Positions 43,705-52,285 of a stretch of DNA of 64,000 nucleotides are shown here, in pieces. The stretch comes from Gammaproteobacteria bacterium (GTDB taxonomy: Bacteria > Pseudomonadota > Gammaproteobacteria > JAJPIJ01): contig JAJVIQ010000004.1 of the NCBI GenBank assembly GCA_022071965.1, forward strand, positions 240,190-304,189, in the 5' to 3' direction. A model generated the notes under the pieces. It was not told where the DNA came from and made no database searches. It saw only the letters and a program-made list of their open reading frames with translations. The position numbers and the translations under genes are program-made. How positions within the stretch are numbered: the first letter of the stretch is position 1; each line of letters starts with the position of its first letter.

Positions 43705-44025
43705 CTATCTTTCGGTATGCGTCGGTTCGATGAGGAGCCCGCGGGCGCGCAGACGATCCTCGTGATCCGCGATGAGACGCAGGCATTCCGTGTGGCCGAG
43801 GGCCGCCAGGCAACGTTCCTCGATCCCGTATTTCATCATGAGCAGCGCGCGCAATTCCTGCCGCTTCGGATTGTCCCCGTGGCGGCAGACGGTGTAGTCG
43901 CCCTTGATCAGCGCCACGATCGTCGGCATGTCGGCGAGCGGGACCCCGCAGGCGAGGGCCAGCCGGCCGATGCGCTCGTCGATGGCGTAAAGCTCGCTGT
44001 CGAAATGCTCGATGCCGGTGCCCAT
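43705..44025 (-). CDS. Hypothetical protein, 106 aa
   Basis: A small soluble, mostly helical protein. Features seen are ELYAIDERIGRLALACGVPL, a GDYTVCRHGDNPKRQELRAL core and HTECLRLIADHEDRL. Two Cys lie in helical parts. There is no signal peptide and no recognisable domain. It is convergent with trxC (19 bases) and divergent from the CDF transporter gene. The ATG at 44025 is the only reasonable start. Confidence 0.65.
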   Translation of the reverse strand: MGTGIEHFDSELYAIDERIGRLALACGVPLADMPTIVALIKGDYTVCRHGDNPKRQELRALLMMKYGIEERCLAALGHTECLRLIADHEDRLRARGLLIEPTHTER

Positions 44026-44189
44026 GTCAGTGCCCGTGTCCGGTATGGATGGTGCCGCCGCGACGCACGATCATGCCGCGATGGAGTGATTCGAAACCAC
44101 TCGCCCGGTCAGGGATAGCGTGTAAGATCCCCGCCATCATCGTCCCGCACGGGGCAGAGCGGCCGGATGAATCTTCGCGGACCTGTTTC

Positions 44190-45065
44190 ATGTCCAACAA
44201 TTCCAGCTTGAGCGATGCGGATCGGCATCGACGCATCCGCCGCGTGCTGCTGATCGAAGGCCTGAGCGACGTCGTATTCCTGGTCGTAAAGGTGGCCGTC
44301 GGTCTGCAGACCGGCTCCACGGCCATCCTCAGCGATGCAATCCATTCTCTCACGGATCTGACCAACAACATCGTCGGTTTCCTGTTCCTGCGGGTGGCGA
44401 GCGCGCCGCCGGACCGGGAGCATCCCTACGGCCACAACAAGTTCGAGGCCCTGGCGGTCTTCGGCATCGCGGTGGCGATCGCGCTCATGGCCGTCCAGGT
44501 ACTGGTGCGCGCGCTGACCAGCACGCGCGCGGAGATCGACCAGAGCCCGGTCGGCCTGGTCCTGATGGGCATGGTGCTGATCGTCAACATCGGATTCACC
44601 GCCTGGGAACACCGCCAGGCGCGCAAGCTCGATTCCGATCTGCTGCGCGCGGACGCCACGCATACGCTCTCCGACGTGGCGATCACCGTCGCGGTGATCG
44701 GCGGCTGGCAGATTGCCGTGCGCGGCCATACCTGGATCGATGCCGCGCTGGCGGTGGTGGTCGCGGCCTTCGTCCTGTGGCTGGCGTACACACTGTTCCG
44801 GCGCAGCATCCCGGTGCTGGTGGATCAGACGGTCGTGGATGCCGACGGGCTGGAGACGCTGATCGCCTCCATCGACGGCGTACACGGCGTGCGGCGCATC
44901 CGCTCGCACCAGGCCGGTTCCGAGAAGCTCGTGGAGGTGATCGTCACCGTCCACGGCGGGCTCAGCACCACCGACTCGCACGCCATTGCCGACGAGATTG
45001 AGCGCCGCGTCGGGGAGAAGGTCGACGGCGTGCGCGTGCAGGTACACATCGAGCCCACATCCTGA
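44190..45065 (+). CDS. Cation diffusion facilitator (CDF) transporter
   Basis: A 291-residue inner-membrane divalent-metal/proton antiporter. Metal-site motifs are present: SDAIHSLTDLTNN in helix 2 (His/Asp), HPYGHNKFEALAVFGIAV in the loop and helix 3, and RADATHTLSDVAITVAV in helix 5. The C-terminal cytoplasmic ferredoxin-like domain ends VRVQVHIEPTS. The pattern fits Zn/Fe/Mn-type CDF members; the exact metal is not decided. I chose the ATG at 44190, just before the first helix; the upstream frame is unrelated to the family. Confidence 0.9.
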   Translation: MSNNSSLSDADRHRRIRRVLLIEGLSDVVFLVVKVAVGLQTGSTAILSDAIHSLTDLTNNIVGFLFLRVASAPPDREHPYGHNKFEALAVFGIAVAIALMAVQVLVRALTSTRAEIDQSPVGLVLMGMVLIVNIGFTAWEHRQARKLDSDLLRADATHTLSDVAITVAVIGGWQIAVRGHTWIDAALAVVVAAFVLWLAYTLFRRSIPVLVDQTVVDADGLETLIASIDGVHGVRRIRSHQAGSEKLVEVIVTVHGGLSTTDSHAIADEIERRVGEKVDGVRVQVHIEPTS

Positions 45066-45212
45066 CACGCGAACCGGGCGCAGCGCACCGGAATCGCTGC
45101 GGCCGGGCAGCCTCGGCCCGAAGGGCCCGGGGTCCTGACGGCGACACGCGCCGGCGGCCGGGTCTCCGAGAATCTGGCGTGGTGCATGGCGGACCAGTTC
45201 CCCAGCCCAGAT

Positions 45213-45941
45213 TCACGCGGACAGGGCATCGGCAAGGGCGCGCAGCAGCGTCGCTCCGTCGCCCCGCCATGCGCTGCCGTGCATGCACGCCAGCGTGGTC
45301 GGCCCCGTGGCGGCGAGCCGCTCGAGCAGCGCGCGCGCATTCCGCGTGTGAGAGTAGTAGTCCATCTCCCGCCGGAACGCCTCGCTCGGCCCCAGGATGT
45401 CCGAGTCCGTGACGGGAGGCAGATCCGCGCCGCCTTGCGTGAACAGATCGCCGCAGAGCAGCGTGCGCGTGCTTTCCTCGATCAGAAACCCGCACTCCCA
45501 TGCGTGCGGCAGGTGCGGGGCGTCGAGCCAGCGCACGGAGTGCCTGCCCAGGGAGAGGACCTCGCCGTCGGCGAGCGCGTGGGGCGCGCGGTCGGCAAGG
45601 TCGCTGATCGACACCATGGCGGCGACGGCGCCGCACAGTGGTACGGATTGCGGCGACGCGGCCAGCCACTCGTTGAGCGAACCGCACTCGTCGGCCTCCA
45701 CGTGCGAGAAGGCGACATAGCGCAGCCGTTCGACCGGCAACACGCTCGCGACCGCCTCGCGCACCAGCGGTAACATTCTGCGCGTGCCGGTGTGAAAGAG
45801 CAGGGAGTCGTCGTCCGCGATGAGGTACTGGTTGAACGAGAAGCCGCCCGCGCCCGGGATCCGCACCGGCGTGTTGATGCGGTAGATCCCCTCGGCAACC
45901 TCATGCACGTTCGTCCCCGACTGGTGGTTGGTAATGGTCAT
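45213..45941 (-). CDS. Metallo-beta-lactamase-fold protein of the oxygen-binding diiron (ODP/FprA-like) type
   Basis: A 242-residue MBL-fold protein. The metal motif is SHVEADECGSLNEWL (His80, Glu82, Asp84), which is the flavodiiron H-x-E-x-D pattern rather than the classical HxHxDH. A later His (DAPHLPHAWE), LLCGDLFTQGG with the bridging-type Asp, and TTLACMHGSAWRGDG with the last His complete a diiron site. It lacks the flavodoxin domain of full flavodiiron proteins. I chose the internal ATG with AAGGG 8 bases ahead. A role in O2, NO or related sensing/reduction is inferred from the family. Confidence 0.8.
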   Translation of the reverse strand: MTITNHQSGTNVHEVAEGIYRINTPVRIPGAGGFSFNQYLIADDDSLLFHTGTRRMLPLVREAVASVLPVERLRYVAFSHVEADECGSLNEWLAASPQSVPLCGAVAAMVSISDLADRAPHALADGEVLSLGRHSVRWLDAPHLPHAWECGFLIEESTRTLLCGDLFTQGGADLPPVTDSDILGPSEAFRREMDYYSHTRNARALLERLAATGPTTLACMHGSAWRGDGATLLRALADALSA

Positions 45942-46180
45942 CAGAGTTTCCCTTCGGCGCGACCGGAGTGAACGTTGGTGACGCCCGCACCGCCATACCT
46001 TGCCCCGATCCGGCGCCGGCACTTCGCGCGGCGCGCAGTCGGCGGCGCCCCCGCCGATCGCCCGCGGTGCGCGTCGATGATCGAACGCCTCGCGACGGAC
46101 CTCTGCCCGCGGCCTTCCAAGGCCCTCGGCGATTCGTTATTCCCGCGACCGCCACCCCTGCATGGATCGCGGCAGGCCTG

Positions 46181-47155
46181 TCAGGCCGCGCCCCGCGCCG
46201 CGTTACTCTGGCCGCGCTCGGCCCGCACGACACCACGGTCGATGAACTTCTTCATGAACACCCACGTGCACCAGCCGATGGCGACCATCGCGAGGGCAAA
46301 CAGGGAATAGGACAGCCTCCAGTCCAGATCGGCGGTCATCATGGTCCACTCGGACATCCCGCCGATGCTTGCGATGAGGTTCAGCGGCAGGAACACGATA
46401 TTGATGAGCGTCAGGTTCTTCAGCAGCACGTTCATGTTGTTGTTGACGATGGTGCCACGGGCATCCATGAGACCGCTGAGCACCGAACTGAAGATGTTGG
46501 CCTGACGCCCCGCCTGCGCATTTTCATGGATGATGTCGTCCAGCGCTTCGATGTGGCGGGACTCGAATCCGTACTGCGCCGCGACTCCCCGCAACTTCGA
46601 GAGCACCGCGCCATTGCCCTCGATCGCGTCCAGATAGTAGACCAGGCTCTCGCTCAGCGAGAACATCTGGAGCAGGTGCCTGTTCTCCATGGACACCGTG
46701 ACCTTCTTCTCCAGCTCCCGGCTCAACTGGCGAACGACCCTGAGGTGACCGACGAAGTGGTGGACGGTCCGGAGGAGTAGCGCGAGGAGGACATCCCTGG
46801 AATCGCGGACGTAACGGAATTCGCGGTCGGCAAAGGAGACATCCCCAGCCGCACGGATCAGTGCGAATTGGTCCTGAAGGAGGCAGAGGCCGACGACGCT
46901 GACCCCAAGCTGAACGGTATCGGTGACCGATGCGGACTCGGGGATCTTCCAGACGAGGAACAGGCGACCGCTCAAGCCCTCGAGCCGAGGGGCCTCATCG
47001 GGGTCGAGTGCCGATGCCAGGTCGAAATCGTCCAGACGAAACTTCTGCTGCAGCACCGCCCGCTGCCCCTCGTCAGGACCGATCGCAAGCGTAATCTGGC
47101 CGGTGCCCGGGTCCGATCCCACGAGCCGGGTCTCGTCTATCCGGTAGCACTTCAT
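46181..47155 (-). CDS. CorA-like transporter with GMS instead of GMN motif
   Basis: A 324-residue CorA superfamily protein: a large N-terminal cytoplasmic domain, a long stalk helix (RQLSRELEKKVTVSMENRH), and two C-terminal membrane helices (TLINIVFLPLNLIASIGGMS; SYSLFALAMVAIGWCTWVFM). The signature after helix 1 reads IGGMSEW where classical Mg2+ CorA has YGMNF. The selectivity loop therefore differs, and transport of Mg2+ should not be assumed. The start ATG at 47155 has GAGG ~8 bases ahead; earlier in-frame ATGs exist at 47179 and 47203. Confidence 0.85.
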   Translation of the reverse strand: MKCYRIDETRLVGSDPGTGQITLAIGPDEGQRAVLQQKFRLDDFDLASALDPDEAPRLEGLSGRLFLVWKIPESASVTDTVQLGVSVVGLCLLQDQFALIRAAGDVSFADREFRYVRDSRDVLLALLLRTVHHFVGHLRVVRQLSRELEKKVTVSMENRHLLQMFSLSESLVYYLDAIEGNGAVLSKLRGVAAQYGFESRHIEALDDIIHENAQAGRQANIFSSVLSGLMDARGTIVNNNMNVLLKNLTLINIVFLPLNLIASIGGMSEWTMMTADLDWRLSYSLFALAMVAIGWCTWVFMKKFIDRGVVRAERGQSNAARGAA

Positions 47156-47530
47156 CGTCGTGACCTCAGTCTGCGGCATGGCATGGATCCGGGCTACGAA
47201 CAAGAAACCGGTACGGGGCGCGGCGCATGGCGAGTCGCGGTGATTTTACCGCGTTCGGTGTCGTCTGCCAGAGCATGTGTGCCGTGCCCGCGATCTGCCC
47301 CTGCACAGGCCGAACGGCAGGTACGGCCAGGCACACCCTGCGTCGCAGCGTCTCCGCGGTGAAGCCGGCCTTCGCGGTGATCGACGCCATCGCCTCCGTT
47401 TGCGAGGCGTTCACCCTGGTGCGCGAGCGCCATCCGCACCGCGGGCTCCCGCACCTCCGGGACGGGCCCTGTCTGCCCGTTCATGACCCCATCTCCCAAG
47501 GCCGGGAGTCTCGGGCGATCCCCGGGCGGT
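47156..47530. other. Gene-free stretch with insertion-sequence scrap
   Basis: These 375 bases between the CorA-like start and the broken RidA gene hold only the degraded IS3 OrfA fragment at about 47320-47460. Nothing else is recognisable apart from a possible leader for the CorA-like gene. Confidence 0.6.
47320..47460 (-). mobile_element. Degraded IS3-family OrfA fragment
   Basis: On the minus strand VREPAVRMALAHQGE (47454-47410) is followed in another frame by NASQTEAMASITAKAGFTAE and TLRRRV (from 47411). Joined, these match the helix-turn-helix start of IS3-type transposase OrfA (AVRMVxEHQGEY...W.AI.SIAAKIGCTAETLRRWV). A frameshift and loss of the rest show it is dead. No inverted ends were found. 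Confidence 0.6.
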
Positions 47531-47911
47531 TCACTTCCTGCAAGCGGTGATGTCGATATCGATGCGCAGGCGTGGGCCTGACAGGCTCGCGGAGATCATC
47601 TTCGCCACAGGACGCGCATCGCCGGAGTACCTGCGCGGCACGGGCCAGCACCCCGGGTGGTCCTTCCGGTCAGGCCGCGCACCGGTCACGCGAATCGCAT
47701 GCCCGAGGCTGGAACCAGGCTGACGCCATGCGGCCTCGATGTCCTTCAGGCACTGTTGTGCCTGCCCCTGGAGTCCCACGGCGATAGTCACGTTCGGTCA
47801 GTCGAAGCCCATAGTGCCCGGGACGAAGACCCCGTCGCCCTGGATGACGGCGCTCGAGTAGCCGATCTCATGCTCGAAGGCCGATCCGGAACGGATGAGT
47901 GCGCGCTGCAT
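47531..47911 (-). pseudogene. RidA-family gene interrupted by an in-frame TGA
   Basis: The frame reads IRSGSAFEHEIGYSSAVIQG and FVPGTMGFD, then a TGA (47800-47798), and continues in the same frame with VTIAVGLQGQAQQCLKDIEA, PVPRRYSGDARP and RLRIDIDITACRK. Both halves align with one RidA/YjgF-type protein (GSPFEEEIGYSRAV...VSGTTGFD...QAEQCLxNIE). The stop falls right after GFD, where intact relatives continue. RidA proteins deaminate reactive enamines/imines; this copy cannot make a full product. It follows the HxlR gene on the same strand by 46 bases. Confidence 0.7.
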
Positions 47912-47957
47912 GCGGGGAAGATGTCGCGATGGTTCTCGTGACGCCCGGCGTCGAGGC

Positions 47958-48323
47958 TCAGCGGCGCTGTCTCCGGGCATCCGCGGGAGCGCCTGGTCCG
48001 GCGCTTCTCATCTCGTCATCCAGCAGCTTCAACTGATCGATGATGCTGACCAGTTTCCGACCGTTCTGTGTCAGCAGATACTCCGTCCTGGGCGGCACTT
48101 CCGCATAGACATGCCTGGACAGCAAGCCATAGTTGGTCAGTTTCCGTAACCGCTCGGACAGAACCTTGGTTGAAATTCCCCGTATGTGACGCTCCAGTGC
48201 GCCAGGGCGCGATACGCCCTCAGCGACGGCTTGCAGAACCGAGACCGACCACTTGCAACCAACCACGTCCTCGAGTTGCGCGTAGGCAGGCCTGACCGAT
48301 CGGGAGATTTTTTTGTCCTTCAT
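47958..48323 (-). CDS. HxlR-family transcriptional regulator
   Basis: A 121-residue winged-helix protein of the HxlR/DUF24 type: DVVGCKWSVSVLQAVAEG, RHIRGISTKVLSERLRKL (recognition helix), LSRHVYAEVPPRTEYLLT (wing) and a C-terminal dimerisation helix. Cys23, in the GCKW motif, is where several redox- or aldehyde-sensing members have their reactive Cys. It is divergent from a small thioredoxin-like gene and originally cotranscribed with the broken RidA gene, so it may regulate both. Confidence 0.85.
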   Translation of the reverse strand: MKDKKISRSVRPAYAQLEDVVGCKWSVSVLQAVAEGVSRPGALERHIRGISTKVLSERLRKLTNYGLLSRHVYAEVPPRTEYLLTQNGRKLVSIIDQLKLLDDEMRSAGPGAPADARRQRR

Positions 48324-48441
48324 TTTCCCTGATTTACACCAATAGGTTACCGTCGCACCGAAAAGTGCCTGCTAGGCGGCGATCGAGATTGTCCCTATTG
48401 TGAGTGCGCCACACGGCAAAAGCGATCCCAGGAGAACATTC

Positions 48442-48678
48442 ATGAAAACCAAAGCGATCTTCTACCACGCAGGCTGCCCCGTATGCGTCGCCGCCGAACA
48501 GAACATAGCGAATGCACTTGATCCCGCGAGATACGATGTCGAGATCGTCCACTTCGGTAACGACAGGTCGCGTCTGGAAGAAGCGGAGTCTGCCGGCGTC
48601 AGGTCCGTGCCCGCCCTCGTCATGGATGGCGCGGTATTCCACATCAATTTCGGGGCTGGCATCGAGGCATTGAAATAG
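48442..48678 (+). CDS. Small thioredoxin-like protein (CPVC)
   Basis: A 78-residue thioredoxin/glutaredoxin-fold protein with active-site CPVC (Cys12, Cys15) in FYHAGCPVCVAAEQNI and the cis-Pro loop GVRSVPALVMDG. AGGAG is 7 bases before the ATG. Divergent HxlR-thioredoxin pairs are common, and the reductase probably serves a redox partner under HxlR control (inference). It lacks a signal peptide, so it is cytoplasmic. Confidence 0.8.
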   Translation: MKTKAIFYHAGCPVCVAAEQNIANALDPARYDVEIVHFGNDRSRLEEAESAGVRSVPALVMDGAVFHINFGAGIEALK

Positions 48679-49071
48679 CCGCCTCATCGCGCCTGCCCCA
48701 TCCAGGGCGTTTGCTTCACGGCAAATGCCCTCTTCATGCCGATCATCCCGAATCAGCGGCGCGAGCCCGAGCAGCGGGCGGGCGTCCGCCGAATCGTGCT
48801 CTCGGCCGGTCCGTGGAGTATCGCGCGTTCCAATTCCGCCGCGCGGGGCGCGCCGAGGCTCTCGCTGAAGTACCCGGCTGGCAGGGCGAAGCAGGGTCGC
48901 TTCGAAGCGCAAACGTGTTGCGGCTCTGCTCATTGGATGTTACCGGTGGCGCATCGCGGATGGCGGCCAGGCCGCGGTCGCCCACGATGTTACCACGCTA
49001 CACGGCGCGCACGGCCGCCGGCTTGGCGGAAGCTCGCGGTCGGCGGCTCCAGCGTCTTGCAGGACGGCGAT
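48679..49071. other. Gene-free stretch, nothing recognised
   Basis: These 393 bases lie between the small thioredoxin gene and the convergent DUF924 gene. Open frames exist on both strands, but their sequences are Arg/Ala/Pro-rich without family resemblance. I see no repeat, transposon end or RNA structure. Confidence 0.5.
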
Positions 49072-49689
49072 CTAGCGCGCCTCCTGACCGAAGCGTGCGC
49101 CACCTCCGCTCAGGTACGCGTCTTCCTCGGCTGTGGGGTCGCGACCGAGGAGCCGATTCCGGTGCGGGAAGCGGCCAAACCGCTCAATCAATGCAAGATG
49201 TTGCTTCGCGAACTGCAAATAGCGCTCGAGGATCGGCCGCCATGCTGTCGGCGCGGCTTCGGCGATCTCGGACGACAAGCGGACGGACTCACGTTGATCC
49301 TCGATCGCCTCGCTGTGCTGAAACGGAAGTATGAGAAACGCCTGCTCGACGGGAGCCAGGTTGGGAAGGTGCCCTCTTGCGACGGCCTCTCGTGCTGTCC
49401 GCAACGCCTGGGCGTCGTGCGCGAACGCCCTGGCGGTACCGCGCCACAGATTACGCGGGAATTGGTCGAGCAACACAACGAGGGCGAGCGCCGTCCGCGG
49501 CGATCGCACCCATGAATCGAATTCTCCTCGAGCCGCCGCCTCGACTGCTGACGCGAACTGCTCCCGGACCTGCGAATCAGCATCACCGGATGCGCCGAAC
49601 CAGAAGAGCTCTCGTGCAGAGGCTTCGGCGGGGTGGTCGGCGGCGCGCCCGAACCAGAACTCGAGTACGGCCTGCGGATCGCATTGCAT
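49072..49689 (-). CDS. DUF924 family protein
   Basis: A 205-residue soluble helical protein with the DUF924 signature: AVLEFWFG at the N-terminus, LALVVLLDQFPRNLWRGTAR, AFAHDAQALRTAREAV, EQAFLILPFQHSEAIEDQ and RFGRFPHRNRLLGR. The function of the family is unknown. The ATG at 49689 is used; a TTG at 49710 is in frame. Its 5' region overlaps the reading frame of a truncated UspA gene, so it may have lost its own promoter. Confidence 0.83.
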   Translation of the reverse strand: MQCDPQAVLEFWFGRAADHPAEASARELFWFGASGDADSQVREQFASAVEAAARGEFDSWVRSPRTALALVVLLDQFPRNLWRGTARAFAHDAQALRTAREAVARGHLPNLAPVEQAFLILPFQHSEAIEDQRESVRLSSEIAEAAPTAWRPILERYLQFAKQHLALIERFGRFPHRNRLLGRDPTAEEDAYLSGGGARFGQEAR

Positions 49690-50056
49690 GTCTTCGTTCT
49701 CGTCGTTCAACGACCCGGATCAACGGCGGGCCGCCTGCCCCGTTGCGCAGCACGGCGCGAATTACTTCGAGAAACATATGGCCAGCCAGCACATTGGTCC
49801 GGATGCTCCGGTGTTGCCTGTAGGGCGCGACCAGGGACTCCAACTCGGAGTGGCGCCTACTCACCAAGGCTGCCTGCAATTCGGCGGGGACGGGGCCGCC
49901 GGGCGGTATGCCGATGTCTGCCGTGATTGCCGGCACGACATCGATGACCGTCAGTTCTGCCTGGTTGTTGTCCGCCAGCGACACTGCCCGCGCCATTACC
50001 GGCCCCCGCGCAATGGATGCCTCGGCGACGTAAAGGATGTTCTCGAAATGCTTCAT
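49583..50056 (-). pseudogene. 3'-truncated universal stress protein gene
   Basis: The first ~105 codons are UspA-like: MKHFENILYVAEASIARGPV, ADNNQAELTVIDVVPAI, then RTNVLAGHMFLEVIRAVLRN. Similarity stops at RNG, near 49740. The expected continuation (V-I-K-type strand and the ATP-binding GSxxMxLLR end) is replaced by Arg-rich sequence running out of frame into the DUF924 gene. A deletion joining the two genes explains this. GGAGG sits 8 bases before the ATG, so a shortened protein may still be made. It follows the Kef-type gene by 71 bases on the same strand. Confidence 0.6.
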
Positions 50057-50127
50057 GTCACGCACCTCCGGTTCCGGACCCGGTCAGCGCCTGCGACGCT
50101 GCGGATCACTGCCTGGCCGAGCTCCCG

Positions 50128-51828
50128 TCACCTTTCCGGTTCATCGTCCAGCACGGGCCGGTAGCCCCGCTCTCTTACGTCCTGCATCACTTGCTCGATG
50201 TCCTCCGTTGAAACATGCAGTATCTGCAGGGCCGTCGCGGCGAGGCGCAGGCTCGCTTCAATCGTCTCCGGATAGGCGTGGAGCGCGCCGGCTTCATGCA
50301 GCCGTGTGCTCGTTTCGAGGTCTCGCGCCCGCGCGATCACCGGCACCTGGGGACACATCCTGCGCAGACTGGAGATGGCGCTCAAAGCCGTTGTGGCCCC
50401 GTCGACCGTAATCACGACCAACGACGCACGTTCCACATGTATCGCGGACAGCAATTCCGGATCGGAGATGTCGCCGTACGATACCGAATGCCCGTCCGCT
50501 CTCCCCTGCGCAACCCGTTTCGGGTCGGTGTCGAACGCCACGAACGGAACGCCGCTCGAATGCAATAGCACGGCGACCGTGTGTCCCACGCGGCCATAAC
50601 CGGCGATCACGACCTGCTTTTCCGGCATTTCCAACAGCCCCGGAATCGCGGCGGCTTCAGCGTGCGATGTGCGACCCAGCCGGAACGCAATAGGACCGTT
50701 GAAGCGAATCAGAATGGCGCCGGCGATCATCGAGAGCAATACGGACGTGATCGCGATCTGACCCAGCTGCATTTCGAGCACGTTGGAATCCAGCGCGATG
50801 GCGATGAGGGCGAGACCGAACTCGCCGCCCACGCTCAGCAACAATCCGGTGCGCCATGCGACCTGGGCGTCCACGCCGACCCTGCGAACGATCGCGGCGA
50901 CTATCAGGATCTTGCTCGTCAATATGAGCAGCGCGCCCAGCACGGTCCAGTGCCATATCGGCGGTATCGAGGCCGGGTCGAAGCGCATGCCGATGCCGAT
51001 AAAGAACAGGCCAAGCAGTACATCACGGAACGGACGTATGCTCGATTCCACCTGGTGACGGAACTCCGTTTCCCCCAGCATCATGCCGACAAGAAATCCC
51101 CCGAATGCCAGCGACAGCCCGAGGCTGCTGGTCGTCCACGCCGCGAGCAGGGCGACCAGCAACACGGCCAGCGTGAACATCTCGAGCGATCGGCGCTCGG
51201 AGACGAGATGAAACAGCGGGCGGAGCAGCCAGCGGCCGGCAAAGAAGACGAGCGCCAACGCCAGGATGGCATTCGCAAGCGCCCGGCCGAGCGAAGCCGC
51301 CAGCACATCCGCGGCGACCGATGTGCCCAGCACGGGGATGATCACCAGAAAGGGAACGGCGGTGACGTCCTGAAAAACGGACATCGCGACCCCGAGGCGG
51401 CCGTGCTGAGTGTTCTCCTCGCCCTGCTCGGTCAACAGGCTGGCAATTATGGTGGTCGACGACTGGGCGAAGATGGCGCCGAACACGAATGCGGCGGCGA
51501 TCGGAAGCCCTGCGAGCCACGTGATGATTCCAACGAGCATCGTCGTGAATACGACCTGCCCGGTTCCCAGGCCCAGGACCTGGTGCCGCATCGCCTGCAA
51601 TTGCGGCAGGGAGAAATTGAGTCCGATCGTAAACAGCAGGAAGACGACGCCGAATTCGGCGAGCGTCTCGAACTCCGGTATCGAGACCGTCGGTCCCAGC
51701 GTGTGCGGCCCGAGAATCACGCCCACCAGCAGGTACCCGAGACTTGTCGGGACGTGCAGACGCTGAAACGTAATCACGACGGCGACTGCGACCGCCAATA
51801 GCAAGAGGATTTGTGCGAGATGCTCCAT
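50128..51828 (-). CDS. Kef-type K+/H+ antiporter with TrkA-N domain
   Basis: A 566-residue CPA2-family inner-membrane transporter: ~12 membrane helices (TSLGYLLVGVILGPHTLGPT; FGAIFAQSSTTIIASLLTEQ; SVGGEFGLALIAIALDSNVL), followed by a cytoplasmic RCK/TrkA-N domain with QVVIAGYGRVGHTVAVLLHS. Such proteins exchange K+ (or Na+) for H+ and are gated by nucleotide or thiol ligands. I chose the ATG reading MEHLAQILLLLAVAVAV, directly before helix 1; the longer frame to 52008 is not hydrophobic. Whether it is KefB, KefC or a YbaL relative is not decided. Confidence 0.88.
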   Translation of the reverse strand: MEHLAQILLLLAVAVAVVITFQRLHVPTSLGYLLVGVILGPHTLGPTVSIPEFETLAEFGVVFLLFTIGLNFSLPQLQAMRHQVLGLGTGQVVFTTMLVGIITWLAGLPIAAAFVFGAIFAQSSTTIIASLLTEQGEENTQHGRLGVAMSVFQDVTAVPFLVIIPVLGTSVAADVLAASLGRALANAILALALVFFAGRWLLRPLFHLVSERRSLEMFTLAVLLVALLAAWTTSSLGLSLAFGGFLVGMMLGETEFRHQVESSIRPFRDVLLGLFFIGIGMRFDPASIPPIWHWTVLGALLILTSKILIVAAIVRRVGVDAQVAWRTGLLLSVGGEFGLALIAIALDSNVLEMQLGQIAITSVLLSMIAGAILIRFNGPIAFRLGRTSHAEAAAIPGLLEMPEKQVVIAGYGRVGHTVAVLLHSSGVPFVAFDTDPKRVAQGRADGHSVSYGDISDPELLSAIHVERASLVVITVDGATTALSAISSLRRMCPQVPVIARARDLETSTRLHEAGALHAYPETIEASLRLAATALQILHVSTEDIEQVMQDVRERGYRPVLDDEPER

Positions 51829-52285
51829 CGTGGCTTCAATCGCCGTGGAAACCGAACGCGCAAGCGCGGCCGACTGCGAAAGCGGACGAACACCGCTGTA
51901 GCGGGCCGGCTGGAGCGCCTGGCTGGGCAATGAGCTGCACTTCGCGCCCCCTATGCCTGCAGACGAAGACGCGGACCATGCCTGTTCCGCGGCGCGAGGC
52001 AACGCCAAGAAAACCCGGTAGTACAGCGAGCGGCGCCTGGGTTTGAAGCGTCTTCCTTCGTATTCGGGGCGGGGCAGGGCACGGGGCCTGCCGTTTCGGT
52101 GTTGTGCCGGCGGCAGAAGCCCGGGCTGCCGGCGGCGATGTCGGGTCAGCCGCCTGCGCCCTGTGACTTCGGGAATTCCGCGATACCGGCATCACTCGTC
52201 ATCACGCACCGACCGCCACCGGGTCATTTGCCCAAGCGCACGAACCGTGTCCCGATGACGCCATGATAATACGTGCCACCGTCCC
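51829..52285. other. Gene-free stretch upstream of the Kef-type gene
   Basis: These 457 bases separate the Kef-type start from the truncated CoA-binding gene. No frame resembles a protein family. The truncated gene's lost 3' part would have lain here, so this is probably deletion-scarred DNA plus the Kef promoter, which I could not identify. Confidence 0.5.

Noticed and set aside
47798..47800. TGA in the RidA gene as a selenocysteine codon
   Set aside because: RidA proteins are not selenoproteins, the residue at this site is not catalytic, and no selenocysteine-insertion hairpin is evident downstream.
48711..49515. Two overlapping plus-strand frames of ~200-260 codons between the small thioredoxin and DUF924
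   Set aside because: They run antisense through the conserved DUF924 gene and have no family resemblance or ribosome-binding site.
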